Assembly (NCBI GenBank): GCA_023392615.1
Contig: JAEVYT010000002.1
Span: 248,001 to 312,000 of the forward strand
DNA from: Bacillota bacterium
Lineage (GTDB): Bacteria > Bacillota > Clostridia > Lachnospirales > Lachnospiraceae
Direction of reading: 5' to 3'
Length of the DNA stretch: 64,000 nt
Shown: positions 1-9,178 of the stretch, one piece after another
Layout of the letters: each line of letters opens with the position of its first letter
Numbering within the stretch: position 1 is the first letter of the stretch
Program-made: the position numbers and the translations under genes
The notes under the pieces: model-generated
What the model was told of the DNA's origin: nothing
Database searches by the model: none
Seen by the model: the letters and a program-made list of their open reading frames with translations, nothing else

Positions 1-3
1 TTA

Positions 4-702
4 GTGATTAAAAAGATAGAAAGTCAAAACATGGGTAGTAGTAATTTAGGTTGGTTAAAAAGTAAATTTCATTTTTCCTTCGCTGATTATTATAATCCGG
101 CTAATTTAAACTTTGGGGTATTAAGAGTTATCAATGATGATCTAATCGAACCGGGTACCGGATTTGATACTCACCCACACAAGGATATGGAGATTATAAC
201 TTACGTAATTAATGGGGAGCTTACTCATGCAGATAGCATGGGAAATAAGAATACAATCACCCGTGGCCATGTTCAATACATGAGTGCAGGAACCGGAGTA
301 TTCCATAGTGAACATAACATGGGTAGTGATATATTAAGATTATTGCAAATATGGATATACCCGGATCAACGGGATTATGACCCCAACTATGGAGATTATC
401 GATTCGATTGGGAAGATCGAAAAGACAAATGGCTGGCTATGGTATCGGATAAATCCGGTGATGCACCCATTAAAGTTAATCAAGATATCAATATATACTC
501 TCTTGAACTGGAGGAAGGGAAGGAAATTGAATTTCCCATCAAGGAAGGAAGACAGGGGTATTTGGTACAAATAGAAGGAAGTTCAATGATTAATCATATT
601 GAGTTGAACGATCAGGACGCGATGGAAATTGTATCGGAGGACATTTTGATTAAGTCGATTAAAACATCACATATATTGATTCTAGAGATGAATAAATTAT
701 AA
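4..702 (+). CDS. Pirin family bicupin protein
   Basis: The 232-residue product has the pirin N-terminal cupin pattern. Residues about 15-120 include the metal-site region TGFDTHPHKDMEIITYVINGEL and the later GTGVFHSEHN stretch, which supply the three His and one Glu of the pirin iron site. A second, more degenerate cupin follows. Members of this family are Fe-binding and some have quercetin 2,3-dioxygenase activity; the physiological substrate cannot be told from sequence. The GTG start lies only 3 bases from the window edge, so an upstream start cannot be excluded, although the length fits the family. The nitroreductase-like gene follows about 100 bp downstream on the same strand. Confidence 0.85.
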   Translation: MIKKIESQNMGSSNLGWLKSKFHFSFADYYNPANLNFGVLRVINDDLIEPGTGFDTHPHKDMEIITYVINGELTHADSMGNKNTITRGHVQYMSAGTGVFHSEHNMGSDILRLLQIWIYPDQRDYDPNYGDYRFDWEDRKDKWLAMVSDKSGDAPIKVNQDINIYSLELEEGKEIEFPIKEGRQGYLVQIEGSSMINHIELNDQDAMEIVSEDILIKSIKTSHILILEMNKL

Positions 703-804
703 AGGCATTCATAAATCATATTAATACAGTTACATGTATTAATGATAAATAAGAATTAATAGTAACCAATTAAAATAATGATATTTAATTAAGGAGGAAT
801 ATAT

Positions 805-1404
805 ATGAGTAAAAATTTATTCTCTGCAGTAGCAGACAGACGATCCTATTATGGAATTAGTAAAGAAAGCGTTGTTTCTGACGAACGTATTAAAGAAATT
901 ATTGATCATGCGGTAAAATATACCCCATCCGCATTTAATTCTCAAAGTACAAGAGTGGTTCTATTATTAGGGGATCACCATGATAAGTTATGGGATATTG
1001 CAATGGAGGCATTAAGAAAGATTGTACCTGCTGAGTATTTTGCAGATACTGAGAACAAAATCAATTCCTTTAAGAATGGCTACGGAACTGTGTTATACTT
1101 TGAAGATAACTCAGTAGTTGAGGGCCTTCAACAGCAGTTCGCTCTATACAAAGATAACTTCCCTGTGTGGTCACAGCACTCTAATGCGATGCACCAATAT
1201 GTAATATGGACTGCTTTGGAAGCAGAAGGATTCGGAGCTTCTTTGCAGCACTACGGTGAGTTGATTGACGAAGCTGTAAAAGCAGAATGGAACCTACCAA
1301 GTAATTGGAAGTTTGTAGCACAGATGCCATTTGGCAAACCAGTTGCGGAACCCGCTGAAAAGGAATTCTTACCACTTGAAGGTCGTGTTAAAGTGTTTAA
1401 ATAA
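805..1404 (+). CDS. Nitroreductase family protein
   Basis: The 199-residue product fits the FMN-dependent nitroreductase fold of the small subgroup that resembles the fatty-acid-repression nitroreductases. An early basic RRSYY stretch (residues 11-16) and the TPSAFNSQSTRVVLL segment (about 41-55) are the FMN phosphate-binding region. The GFGASLQHY segment (about 142-150) is the second flavin contact. It probably reduces nitro compounds or quinones with NAD(P)H in the cytoplasm; the substrate is not predictable. The start is set by AGGAGG about 8 bp upstream of the ATG. A perfect 20-bp-stem terminator follows, shared with the convergent hcp gene. Confidence 0.85.
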   Translation: MSKNLFSAVADRRSYYGISKESVVSDERIKEIIDHAVKYTPSAFNSQSTRVVLLLGDHHDKLWDIAMEALRKIVPAEYFADTENKINSFKNGYGTVLYFEDNSVVEGLQQQFALYKDNFPVWSQHSNAMHQYVIWTALEAEGFGASLQHYGELIDEAVKAEWNLPSNWKFVAQMPFGKPVAEPAEKEFLPLEGRVKVFK

Positions 1405-1442
1405 TATTATATAAACTAAGTATGCATGATGGAAACTTTAAT

Positions 1443-1522
1443 ATGAATTGCGTAACATATTTCCTAAGCACCAACGACTTCATACAGTTGTTTTAGAATA
1501 TATGTTTCGCGATTCATAAGTT
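1443..1522. repeat. Hairpin repeat, family P4, copy 1
   Basis: This is an imperfect inverted repeat. TATGAAT(T/C)GCG and an ACATAT stretch at the left match the reverse complement of the right end. The central region reads CAACGACTTCATACAGTTG, in which CAAC pairs with GTTG. Bases 1463-1504 match 61927-61968 at 39 of 42 positions, so this is a dispersed repeat. It lies between the nitroreductase stop and the terminator. Confidence 0.7.
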
Positions 1523-1532
1523 ATATATAACA

Positions 1533-1580
1533 AAGACTGAGCCGGAAAACCACTATTGGTTTTCCGGCTCAGTCTTCTTG
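1533..1580. terminator. Bidirectional rho-independent terminator
   Basis: A perfect 20-bp stem (1533-1552 with 1557-1576) has a 4-base loop CTAT and a T-rich tail CTTGTTTT. It sits between the convergent nitroreductase and hcp genes and can serve both. Confidence 0.9.
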
Positions 1581-1614
1581 TTTTGGGGAACAATTTAAGG
1601 GGAATGTGTTTTAA

Positions 1615-3252
1615 TTATTCTAAAAATAATTTGATGTCATCTTCTACAGAGCCGATGCCTGCAATACCGAAGGTTTCAACAAGTACTTTTGCTACATTCG
1701 GGGAAAGGAATGCCGGCAAAGTAGGTCCTAAGTGAATGTTCTTTACTCCTAAGTGAAGGAGGGCAAGAAGAACGATCACGGCCTTTTGCTCATACCATGC
1801 GATGTTGAAAGCGATAGGAAGTTCGTTGATGTCTTCGAGTGCGAAAACTTCCTTTAATTTAAGTGCGATTACTGCTAAGGAATAGGAGTCGTTACACTGA
1901 CCTGCATCCAATACTCTCGGAATACCGCCGATATCTCCAAGCTCAAGTTTGTTATATTTATATTTTGCACAGCCTGCAGTCAGAATTACTGTATCCTGAG
2001 GAAGAGCTTTTGCAAAATCAGTGTAGTAGTTTCTGGATTTTTGACGTCCGTCACAACCAGCCATTACGAAGAACTTCTTGATTGCGCCTGTTTTAACTGC
2101 GTCAACAACCTTATCAGCAAGTGCAAGTACCTGATTGTGTGCGAAACCACCAATGATTTCACCCTCTTCGATCTGAACCGGAGCAGCACAGGTCTTTGCT
2201 AATTCAATAATTTGAGAGAAGTCCTTACGACCGTTCTCATCTTTTTCTATATGTGCACAGCCAGCTACACCGGTAGCGCCTGTTGTAAATAATCTATCTT
2301 TATAAGAAGGAGCCGGAGGAACAACACAGTTTGTAGTCATTAAGATTGGACCGTTGAAGCTCTCGAATTCTTCCTTTTGTTTCCACCATGCATTACCATA
2401 GTTACCAACGAAGTTGGAGTATTTCTTAAATGCAGGATAGTAGTGAGCTGGAAGCATCTCGGAATGTGTATACACATCAACGCCTGTGCCCTGTGTTTGC
2501 TCAAGAAGCTGCTCTAAATCCTTTAAGTCATGTCCCGAGATTAAGATACCAGGATTGGATCTAACACCGATATTAACTTTAGTGATCTCAGGATTACCAT
2601 ATGTTCCGGTATTTGCAGCATCGAGAAGAGCCATACCGTCTACACCGAATTTACCGGTTTCAAGTGTAAGAGCAACTAATGCATCTGCACTTAAAGTATC
2701 ATCTAAAGTTGCAGCAAGAGCTCTCTGCATAAATGCACTTACTTCTTCACTGTCGAATTTTAATTCATTTGCATGTTTTAAGTAAGCAGCTAAGCCCTTT
2801 AATCCGTATATAATCAATTCTCTAAGGCTTCTAACATCCTCGTTCTCAGTAGCAAGAACACCGACAACGCCAGCCTTTGCTTCTAACTCTTCACGGGTAG
2901 TTGCTGACCAAAGAGCAGCATCGGATAATTTATTTAAATCTGCTACCTTGTTTAACAAATCCTTCTTAATGTTTAATGTTTCAAATACTCTTTGGAAGAA
3001 TATTTCATCATCAAAATTGGCATTTGTAATAGTAGTAAATAAATTGATTGTGATATAGTGATTTACTTCTGCAGTAATAACCTCACCTTGAGCACGAAGA
3101 GCAGTAGTTACCTCGCTTAAGCCCTTGGTTGTATATACTAATAAGTCTTGCATTTTTGCTAAAGCTGGTGATTTACCACAAACACCAAATTGTGTACAAC
3201 CTGTGCAGCCGGCTGTCTCTTGACATTGATAACAAAACATTTTGTTCTCCAT
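1615..3252 (-). CDS. hcp: Hydroxylamine reductase (hybrid cluster protein)
   Basis: The 545-residue product is Hcp. The N-terminus MFCYQCQETAGCTGC followed by GVCGK supplies the cysteines of the first Fe-S cluster. Later cysteines in the TNCVVPP, GVAGCAH, AGCDGR and TAGCAKYKY segments and the QCNDSYS motif build the hybrid Fe-S-O cluster. Hcp reduces hydroxylamine and, in current views, NO, protecting anaerobes from nitrosative stress. The chosen ATG has AAGGAG 8 bp upstream; a second Met four residues later is less well spaced. It is divergent from a Crp/Fnr-type regulator, a common arrangement for hcp, and the 244-bp space between them holds two palindromes. Confidence 0.97.
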   Translation of the reverse strand: MENKMFCYQCQETAGCTGCTQFGVCGKSPALAKMQDLLVYTTKGLSEVTTALRAQGEVITAEVNHYITINLFTTITNANFDDEIFFQRVFETLNIKKDLLNKVADLNKLSDAALWSATTREELEAKAGVVGVLATENEDVRSLRELIIYGLKGLAAYLKHANELKFDSEEVSAFMQRALAATLDDTLSADALVALTLETGKFGVDGMALLDAANTGTYGNPEITKVNIGVRSNPGILISGHDLKDLEQLLEQTQGTGVDVYTHSEMLPAHYYPAFKKYSNFVGNYGNAWWKQKEEFESFNGPILMTTNCVVPPAPSYKDRLFTTGATGVAGCAHIEKDENGRKDFSQIIELAKTCAAPVQIEEGEIIGGFAHNQVLALADKVVDAVKTGAIKKFFVMAGCDGRQKSRNYYTDFAKALPQDTVILTAGCAKYKYNKLELGDIGGIPRVLDAGQCNDSYSLAVIALKLKEVFALEDINELPIAFNIAWYEQKAVIVLLALLHLGVKNIHLGPTLPAFLSPNVAKVLVETFGIAGIGSVEDDIKLFLE

Positions 3253-3339
3253 TATTAAATCTCCTTTAAATTTTATATTTATTTATTTGTTTGACTTCGT
3301 GATTACAAGATGAGTATAATACAGGTAGAAATAGAAAAG

Positions 3340-3355
3340 TGTAGCTGTGGCTACA
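3340..3355. promoter_or_regulatory. Candidate Crp/Fnr-type operator upstream of hcp
   Basis: The sequence TGTAGCtgtgGCTACA is a perfect 6-bp-arm palindrome with a 4-base centre. This is the 16-bp geometry used by Crp/Fnr-family dimers (TGTnn-N6-nnACA). It lies about 88 bp upstream of the hcp start, near the expected -35 region, and 142 bp upstream of the regulator start. Binding by the neighbouring regulator is inference. Confidence 0.5.
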
Positions 3356-3374
3356 AAAATAAAAAACTTTTAAT

Positions 3375-3394
3375 AATCATAAAACATTATGATT
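3375..3394. promoter_or_regulatory. Second palindrome in the hcp/regulator intergenic region
   Basis: AATCATAA and TTATGATT are perfect 8-bp arms around AACA. Directly to the right, TGAACTGT occurs twice as a direct repeat. This may be a second operator or part of the regulator's promoter; no function is proven. Confidence 0.4.
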
Positions 3395-3496
3395 TTGTAG
3401 GATTTGAACTGTAGTGAACTGTGTTTGTAAGTTTTTATTGAGTCAAATGTGAAGTTTCACAGTTATATGCAATCTGCTGATATGAAAGGAGCATGT

Positions 3497-4189
3497 ATGG
3501 AGAGATATTATCCGGTATTAAATAAATGTCCACTGTTTCGTAACATTGGTGATGTGGAGTTTGGCCATCTTATGAAATGCCTAGGCGCACAGGTGAAGCA
3601 CTATAATGAGGAGGAGTATATCTTCTTGTCCGGTGACCAGGTTAATCATATCGGTATCGTATTCACAGGAGCACTTGAGATTATGAAAGAGAATCTTGCG
3701 GGGAATAAGCATATCCTGGCGATTGTTGGGCCTGCGGATATGTTTGGAGAAGGAGTGGTATGTACTGCAAAGAGGATCGCCCCAGTTACGGTTAGAGTAA
3801 AGGAGGAAGCCGATGTTTTGTTTATTCCTTATGAAAGAATGATCAAGTCTTGTGGAAACACGTGTAGCTTCCATCTTAGTTTGATTCAGAATATGATGGT
3901 TATACTTGGAGAGAAGAACGTAATATTAAATCGTAAACTGGAGCTGTTAACATTAAAGGGAATGAGGGAAAAGTTGGCGAGTTATCTACTCAGCGTATCA
4001 GCAGAGAGGGACAGTCTGATGTTTCAAATTAATCTTAATAGAACGGATTTGGCTGATTACCTAAATGTATCCCGTACCTCCATGTGTAGGGAGTTAGCCA
4101 GAATGAAGGAGGAAGGGTTGCTGGATTTCTATGGGAATAGCTTTAAGATAATGGACAAGAGTCTTATGGAAGAATGCTTGGAGTCATAA
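3497..4189 (+). CDS. Crp/Fnr family transcriptional regulator (HcpR-like)
   Basis: The 230-residue product has an N-terminal cyclic-nucleotide-binding-like beta-roll (about residues 10-125, with the GDQVNHIGIVFTGALEI and GPADMFGEG segments). A helical linker follows, then a C-terminal Crp-type HTH (NRTDLADYLNVSRTSMCRELARM, about 183-206). The start at 3497 is chosen because AAAGGAG ends 5 bp before it; the frame is open further upstream without such a site. Divergence from hcp suggests it controls hcp in response to nitrosative stress, as HcpR-type regulators do. There is no clear Fnr-style cysteine cluster, so a haem or other sensor is possible. The hcp link rests on gene order and the palindromes between the genes. 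Confidence 0.85.
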   Translation: MERYYPVLNKCPLFRNIGDVEFGHLMKCLGAQVKHYNEEEYIFLSGDQVNHIGIVFTGALEIMKENLAGNKHILAIVGPADMFGEGVVCTAKRIAPVTVRVKEEADVLFIPYERMIKSCGNTCSFHLSLIQNMMVILGEKNVILNRKLELLTLKGMREKLASYLLSVSAERDSLMFQINLNRTDLADYLNVSRTSMCRELARMKEEGLLDFYGNSFKIMDKSLMEECLES

Positions 4190-4357
4190 GCTATCTGGTA
4201 TGAAGTCGAAAAAATGCTATATTATACGGATTTGTACGATAAATAATGGAGAAATATAGAGAATCAGTACTATAAAATACGATTTTACTGTAGTATAATT
4301 ACAAATGTATATATTTAGTAAATATGGAGATATGTTACAAAGAGGTGGTAGAGCATT

Positions 4358-6265
4358 TTGAAACAAAGAAAACTGATTGGAATCTTGATATCCGAATCGG
4401 AAGAGCTGTATCAGCATAAGCTTCTGAAAGGGATTATAGCGGAAAGCTATTCATTGGACTATGATGTAGCTGTTTTTTCAACCTTTATAAGTAATACCGG
4501 GATGCCGGAATATAAGATGGGTGAGAAGAACATATATAATTTAATAAATTTTGACTTATTTGATGGAATCATTGTTGCAGGGAGAACATTCGAATTGGAG
4601 CATTTATCTGAAGAGATTGAGGACATGCTTGCTTCAAGGTGTAAGTGCCCGGTTATCTATATTGATAAAGAGTCAAGCCGCTATCCATCCATTTTTGTGG
4701 AAGAACGAAAAGGTATGGAGCAATTGACGGATCATTTAATCGAAGTACATGGATATCAGAACATCATATGCCTTGCAGGTGATCCGACGTTGCCGGTTAC
4801 GATTAGGCGGGTGGAGGGTTTTTGTAAATCTATTCAAAAGCATCATCTCCTTTTTGATGAAAGTATGATTTGTTACGAAGGAGACTTTCAATATTCCAAT
4901 GGCAAAAGGTTTGCACGAAAGATTTTAAAGGGCGAGATGATCAAGCCGGAGGCTGTTGTATGTGTCAGCGACTATATGGCTATTGGATTGGTCAATGAAC
5001 TAACTAGAAACGGAATATCCGTTCCAGAGGAGATTGCGGTAACAGGGTTTGATGCTACTGATGAGGCTGCCATTGGCAGTACGGTGATAACCACATATTC
5101 TACACCGATTAATCGAACAGGAGCGGAGGCGGTATGTGCACTAACTGAATTGATGACAGGACAGCATCCTCATAGTAAGAATGCGAATGTAGGACGGCTG
5201 GACATTGGCCATAGCTGTGGGTGCCATGACCTAGAATTTATGAAGAGAAGCAGTATACTACGCGTAAAAAGGAAGATTGATGACAATCGACTCTTTCTTG
5301 ACAGCTACATGATGGAAACAATGACGGCAATTACGGATTTTGATGAATGTATCAAAAAACTATGTTATTATCTGTATCTCATTAAAGATTACAGTGACTA
5401 TTATCTGTGCCTTTGTGAGAATTGGGATGGGAACAATAATCATTATAGCGATGAAATTGACACTAAGCTCGTGACTGGGTACACTAAGAAGATGAGAATG
5501 GTTATGAGTAAACAGAATAATGAGTATAACAGATCAAACCATACCTTTGATACGAAGACAATGATACCGGATTTGTGGAGAGAACGGAGTAAGCCGAAAG
5601 CGTATTATTTTACACCATTGCATTTTAATGAGAATACTTTCGGATATGAAGTATTGTCCTATGGTGATAAAGTTAGAGTGTTTGATATAACTTATCGTAA
5701 TTGGAGCAGGAATTTGATGAATGTGCTGGAATTTAACCGCGTACATCGACAGCTTTATCGCACTTCGTTTCGTGATGTATTAACCGGTATTTATAATCGA
5801 AGAGGGATGAATCAAAATCTGGCGGAACTGATACGAGTTATTAGAAACCAGGATAAAAAATTGCTAGTTATTATGGCAGATTTGGATAATATGAAATGGG
5901 TTAATGATCATTACGGACATCAAGAAGGGGATAATGTCATAATGGTGGTGGCTGTGGCAATTCAAAGTGCCTGCAGAGGGAATGATATCTGTGCCCGTGT
6001 CGGCGGTGATGAATTTATTGTGGTAGGAATCAATGACGACCATAATCAGAAAGCATCAAAAATCATGAATGGGGTAAATCGATATATCGATAATTATAAT
6101 AAAAACTCAGGAAAAGAATATCAGATTCAGCTTAGTATGGGAGCGTATAGTTCGCATATACGAACGGATGTGGATATAAAAGAGATTATGGACACTGCAG
6201 ACCGTGTTATGTATTCCAATAAAACACATAATAAGCAAAGAAAAATACGTAATATCGAAATCTGA
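4358..6265 (+). CDS. LacI-like sensor domain with C-terminal GGDEF diguanylate cyclase
   Basis: The 635-residue product begins with a periplasmic-binding-protein-like domain of the LacI/GalR type (about residues 5-285, typical segments DGIIVAG, YQNIICLAGD, AVVCVSDYMAIGLVNEL, VTGFD). It lacks the DNA-binding headpiece and has no signal peptide, so it is a cytoplasmic ligand sensor. A middle region of about 180 residues is unassigned. The C-terminus is a GGDEF domain with DVLTGIYNRRG, an intact GGDEF near residue 549 and an RxxD inhibitory site five residues before it, so it should make cyclic di-GMP. The start is TTG with AGAGGTGG upstream. It converges on a second GGDEF gene across a long palindromic repeat. 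Confidence 0.85.
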   Translation: MKQRKLIGILISESEELYQHKLLKGIIAESYSLDYDVAVFSTFISNTGMPEYKMGEKNIYNLINFDLFDGIIVAGRTFELEHLSEEIEDMLASRCKCPVIYIDKESSRYPSIFVEERKGMEQLTDHLIEVHGYQNIICLAGDPTLPVTIRRVEGFCKSIQKHHLLFDESMICYEGDFQYSNGKRFARKILKGEMIKPEAVVCVSDYMAIGLVNELTRNGISVPEEIAVTGFDATDEAAIGSTVITTYSTPINRTGAEAVCALTELMTGQHPHSKNANVGRLDIGHSCGCHDLEFMKRSSILRVKRKIDDNRLFLDSYMMETMTAITDFDECIKKLCYYLYLIKDYSDYYLCLCENWDGNNNHYSDEIDTKLVTGYTKKMRMVMSKQNNEYNRSNHTFDTKTMIPDLWRERSKPKAYYFTPLHFNENTFGYEVLSYGDKVRVFDITYRNWSRNLMNVLEFNRVHRQLYRTSFRDVLTGIYNRRGMNQNLAELIRVIRNQDKKLLVIMADLDNMKWVNDHYGHQEGDNVIMVVAVAIQSACRGNDICARVGGDEFIVVGINDDHNQKASKIMNGVNRYIDNYNKNSGKEYQIQLSMGAYSSHIRTDVDIKEIMDTADRVMYSNKTHNKQRKIRNIEI

Positions 6266-6280
6266 GTATAGTAAATAAAT

Positions 6281-6479
6281 GCTGTTACCGAATGATAATT
6301 TTATCTAGGAACAATGTTATTTGCCTCACACACAGGTTGGAAGAACATCATATATATTTTGTATTTCGTAGTCGTACATTAATGTTCGCCTTCGAAATAC
6401 AAAATATAAACGATGTCTTCCAAACAGTGCATTATGGCAATATAACATTATTCCTACATATTATATATTCGGTAACAGC
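6281..6479. repeat. Long palindromic repeat, family P1, copy A
   Basis: This 199-bp imperfect inverted repeat has perfect ends GCTGTTACCGAAT and ATTCGGTAACAGC. The arms pair along most of their length, including TATTTTGTATTTCG with CGAAATACAAAATATA. A related copy lies at 53464-53650. The two share TTTGCCTCACACACAGGTTG, TTTTGTATTTCG and CAGTGCATTATGGCAATA blocks while the outer stem sequence differs and still pairs. It separates two convergent genes. Confidence 0.8.
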
Positions 6480-6482
6480 ATT

Positions 6483-8990
6483 TTATTTACTTATTAATGG
6501 GAGCACCTGCTCGATAAATATTTGTGACAAATGCGGGTCGAATTGGGTGCCGGCATTGTCTTTGATCTCCTTAACTGCTTCCTCAATGGTGATGGTTTTG
6601 GCATAGGTTCTGGAGGAGGTCATGGCATCAAAGGCATCGGCAATGGTGATAATTCTAGCTTGCAGGGTGATTTCTTCTCCTTTAAGTCCCTTTGGATATC
6701 CCTTTCCATCCCAGCGTTCGTGATGCTCTAATACATATCTTGCGATGTCGGAGTACTCATCATTGGAGCTTAATATTCTGTATCCGGTTTCGGCATGTCG
6801 CTTTACCTCTACCCAGTTTTGAAATTCTAGTTTTCCTAAGGATTCTAATGTATCCATATTCAGTGCAATCTTTCCGATATCATGCATTAAACCGGCAGTC
6901 TTAAGCTTCTTGGTTCTCTCCGGATCGAGGTTTATTACTTCCGCAAATACTCCACATATATTGCTTACTACCTGAAAATGGTGCATCTCTCTCTTGTTCT
7001 TCTGATAGAGTGTATTCATAATATGCTGAATCGTACTTCGCTTCATCTGAGCACTTTCAATTAATTTGTTGCGGTACATGATGTCCTCTGCGTCTTTAAA
7101 GATTTCACTGATGTTAGTATACGAGTTATACTTTGTTGCATGTCCCATTGAAATAGATAATACAACCTTTTTCACGCTCTCATTGGATACTGCAGTGGAG
7201 ATACGCTCCAAAATCTTTTTGGTATCTGCTGAATTAGAACGGGGCAACAAGATGACAAATTCATCTCCGCCTATTCTTGCGATAATATCACTATCCCTGC
7301 ATTCCTTTTTTAAGATGGAGGCAACAGTAGTTAACAATACATCACCAGCTTCATGACCGAATACATCGTTGGTTAGTTTAAGACCATTTACATCGGCCAT
7401 AATGATGGATAAGGGAAGACAATCATTATCCTTGTTGAGGTTCTGTATCTCTTCTTCGTAATACCTTCGATTATAAAGGCCGGTTAGCTGATCATGATAG
7501 CTAAGGGAAAGTATTTTCTCATCGGCTTTTCTTTTCTCGGAGATATCGTTCATAATAACTGCGAATTGATCTTTTTTTGGAGAGTAAGCAGATATTGAAA
7601 AATATTTATCAACCTCTTCAGAATAACTCTCATATTGTTTGGGTTCACCGGTTAATGCAACCTGTCCGTATAGACTAATTAAGTAGCTTTCTGTATTTGG
7701 AAATACCTCAAGTGCTCTCTTGCCGATAATATCGCTTGCTTTTAGTCCGGTCAATTCCTCGTAGCTTTTATTCACGCTTAAGAAACGAAAATCAATGGGG
7801 TTTCCATCTTGATCACAGATAATCTCATGAACCGCCAACCCTAGTTGCATCTGTGATACCAGTAATCGAAATTGTTCTTCGCTGCTTTTTAACGCTTTTT
7901 CCGCTTTGTATTTTTCTGTGACATCACGGGTAAAAGCACATATAAGACCGCTCATTGGCATATAAGTGGCGCTGATTTCAATGTCTAAGACGGAACCATT
8001 TTTATGTTTGTGGCGTGTTTGAAAACGGAGAGAGCCTTCCTTTTCAATCTGGTTAAACTTCTCTAGTACATCTTCTTTTGTGCGATTTAAGAGAAGAGAG
8101 GACAGCGGTAAATTAATCAATTCATTTGTGGAATAACCTATCATATCACAGAATGCATCATTTATCTTATGAATATTACCCTGCATATCACAAAGCCAAA
8201 AGCCTGCCATTGTATTTTGTACGATAGTAGAATACTCTTCTTCAAGAATTTGCTTATCGGTGATATCCTGTATTTCTCCAAGGATTTTATAGGCATGTCC
8301 CTTGTCATCGCGAAGCACAGAAGCCACAGCATGGATATAACGTAATTTACCATCATCCTTACGAGTAATGCGAAAGATGATATCATACGGTTCATCTCGC
8401 TCCATTAGAGCATGCATTTTTACTATATTAAGATCCTTATCTTCCTTGACGAGAATATCATTCACCTCTGCCCAGGTGTATTGTTGGTCAGAAGGAAGTC
8501 CATATATTGAATATGCATTATCGGAAGCCCATATATAGCTTGTATGAATATCAATTTCCCATAGACCGGTATGAGTCAGCTTCTGCATCTGAGTAAGCAG
8601 AGTTTCAGTGTGTGAAAGCTTGCTCTCTAACTCCTTAAGCGCAGCTTCTTTACGAATGCTATTTATACATGGATTGGATTCATGGTTTAAATGACGTTCC
8701 TTTTGTTGAATTAGGAATGAAATCAACAAGGCGGAGGTGATCAATAAAGCAGCGGTAAGAAAGGAATTGAATGTGAAATGTTGCATGTTATAGTATTCGA
8801 GACAAATATGTATCAAGCCTAGAAAGCCTGCTACATACAAACCTTGCTTCCTAAACCACACACTCGCCAGAATAATCGGAATAAAGAAAAGGGGAGTATA
8901 ATTATTATTTAATTGATAAAAAGCAATGCATGCAATTGTAGTACATATCAATATCATTATATGCTTTTTGTGAGTTGAATTGATACTCAT
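6483..8990 (-). CDS. Membrane PAS-GGDEF-HD-GYP cyclic-di-GMP protein
   Basis: The 835-residue product has three or four N-terminal membrane helices (about residues 8-95), then PAS domains at about 130-245, 250-370 and 375-490. Next is a GGDEF domain (DQLTGLYNRRYYE; intact GGDEF near 574, with RxxD five residues before it). The C-terminal HD-GYP domain has LMHDIGKIA near 700, RHAETGYRIL, and HHERWDGKGYP near 755-765. Both cyclase and phosphodiesterase signatures are complete, so it may make and degrade cyclic di-GMP, or one domain may be regulatory. The stop codon abuts the P1 palindrome. The neighbouring convergent GGDEF gene suggests a local second-messenger cluster. Confidence 0.9.
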   Translation of the reverse strand: MSINSTHKKHIMILICTTIACIAFYQLNNNYTPLFFIPIILASVWFRKQGLYVAGFLGLIHICLEYYNMQHFTFNSFLTAALLITSALLISFLIQQKERHLNHESNPCINSIRKEAALKELESKLSHTETLLTQMQKLTHTGLWEIDIHTSYIWASDNAYSIYGLPSDQQYTWAEVNDILVKEDKDLNIVKMHALMERDEPYDIIFRITRKDDGKLRYIHAVASVLRDDKGHAYKILGEIQDITDKQILEEEYSTIVQNTMAGFWLCDMQGNIHKINDAFCDMIGYSTNELINLPLSSLLLNRTKEDVLEKFNQIEKEGSLRFQTRHKHKNGSVLDIEISATYMPMSGLICAFTRDVTEKYKAEKALKSSEEQFRLLVSQMQLGLAVHEIICDQDGNPIDFRFLSVNKSYEELTGLKASDIIGKRALEVFPNTESYLISLYGQVALTGEPKQYESYSEEVDKYFSISAYSPKKDQFAVIMNDISEKRKADEKILSLSYHDQLTGLYNRRYYEEEIQNLNKDNDCLPLSIIMADVNGLKLTNDVFGHEAGDVLLTTVASILKKECRDSDIIARIGGDEFVILLPRSNSADTKKILERISTAVSNESVKKVVLSISMGHATKYNSYTNISEIFKDAEDIMYRNKLIESAQMKRSTIQHIMNTLYQKNKREMHHFQVVSNICGVFAEVINLDPERTKKLKTAGLMHDIGKIALNMDTLESLGKLEFQNWVEVKRHAETGYRILSSNDEYSDIARYVLEHHERWDGKGYPKGLKGEEITLQARIITIADAFDAMTSSRTYAKTITIEEAVKEIKDNAGTQFDPHLSQIFIEQVLPLISK

Positions 8991-9178
8991 GAAAAACGCT
9001 CCTATCGGAAATGCTTAAAAATTAGGTTGATGATAATTATATCAGATATCGTGAAGTTAGTATATAATATTGTTATATTCTGTACTAAATATAATGAATA
9101 GTTTAAAAAACATAGATTTTATAGGGAATATAAACCTAAAAACCTATGTTTTAAAGTGTTCTTTATAGTTGGAAGAAG

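Noticed and set aside
2486..2785. 99-codon plus-strand frame inside hcp
   Set aside because: It is antisense to an unmistakable hcp coding region and has no ribosome site.
6292..6606. 104-codon plus-strand frame across the P1 palindrome
   Set aside because: It runs through the palindrome and then antisense to the HD-GYP gene; no ribosome site.
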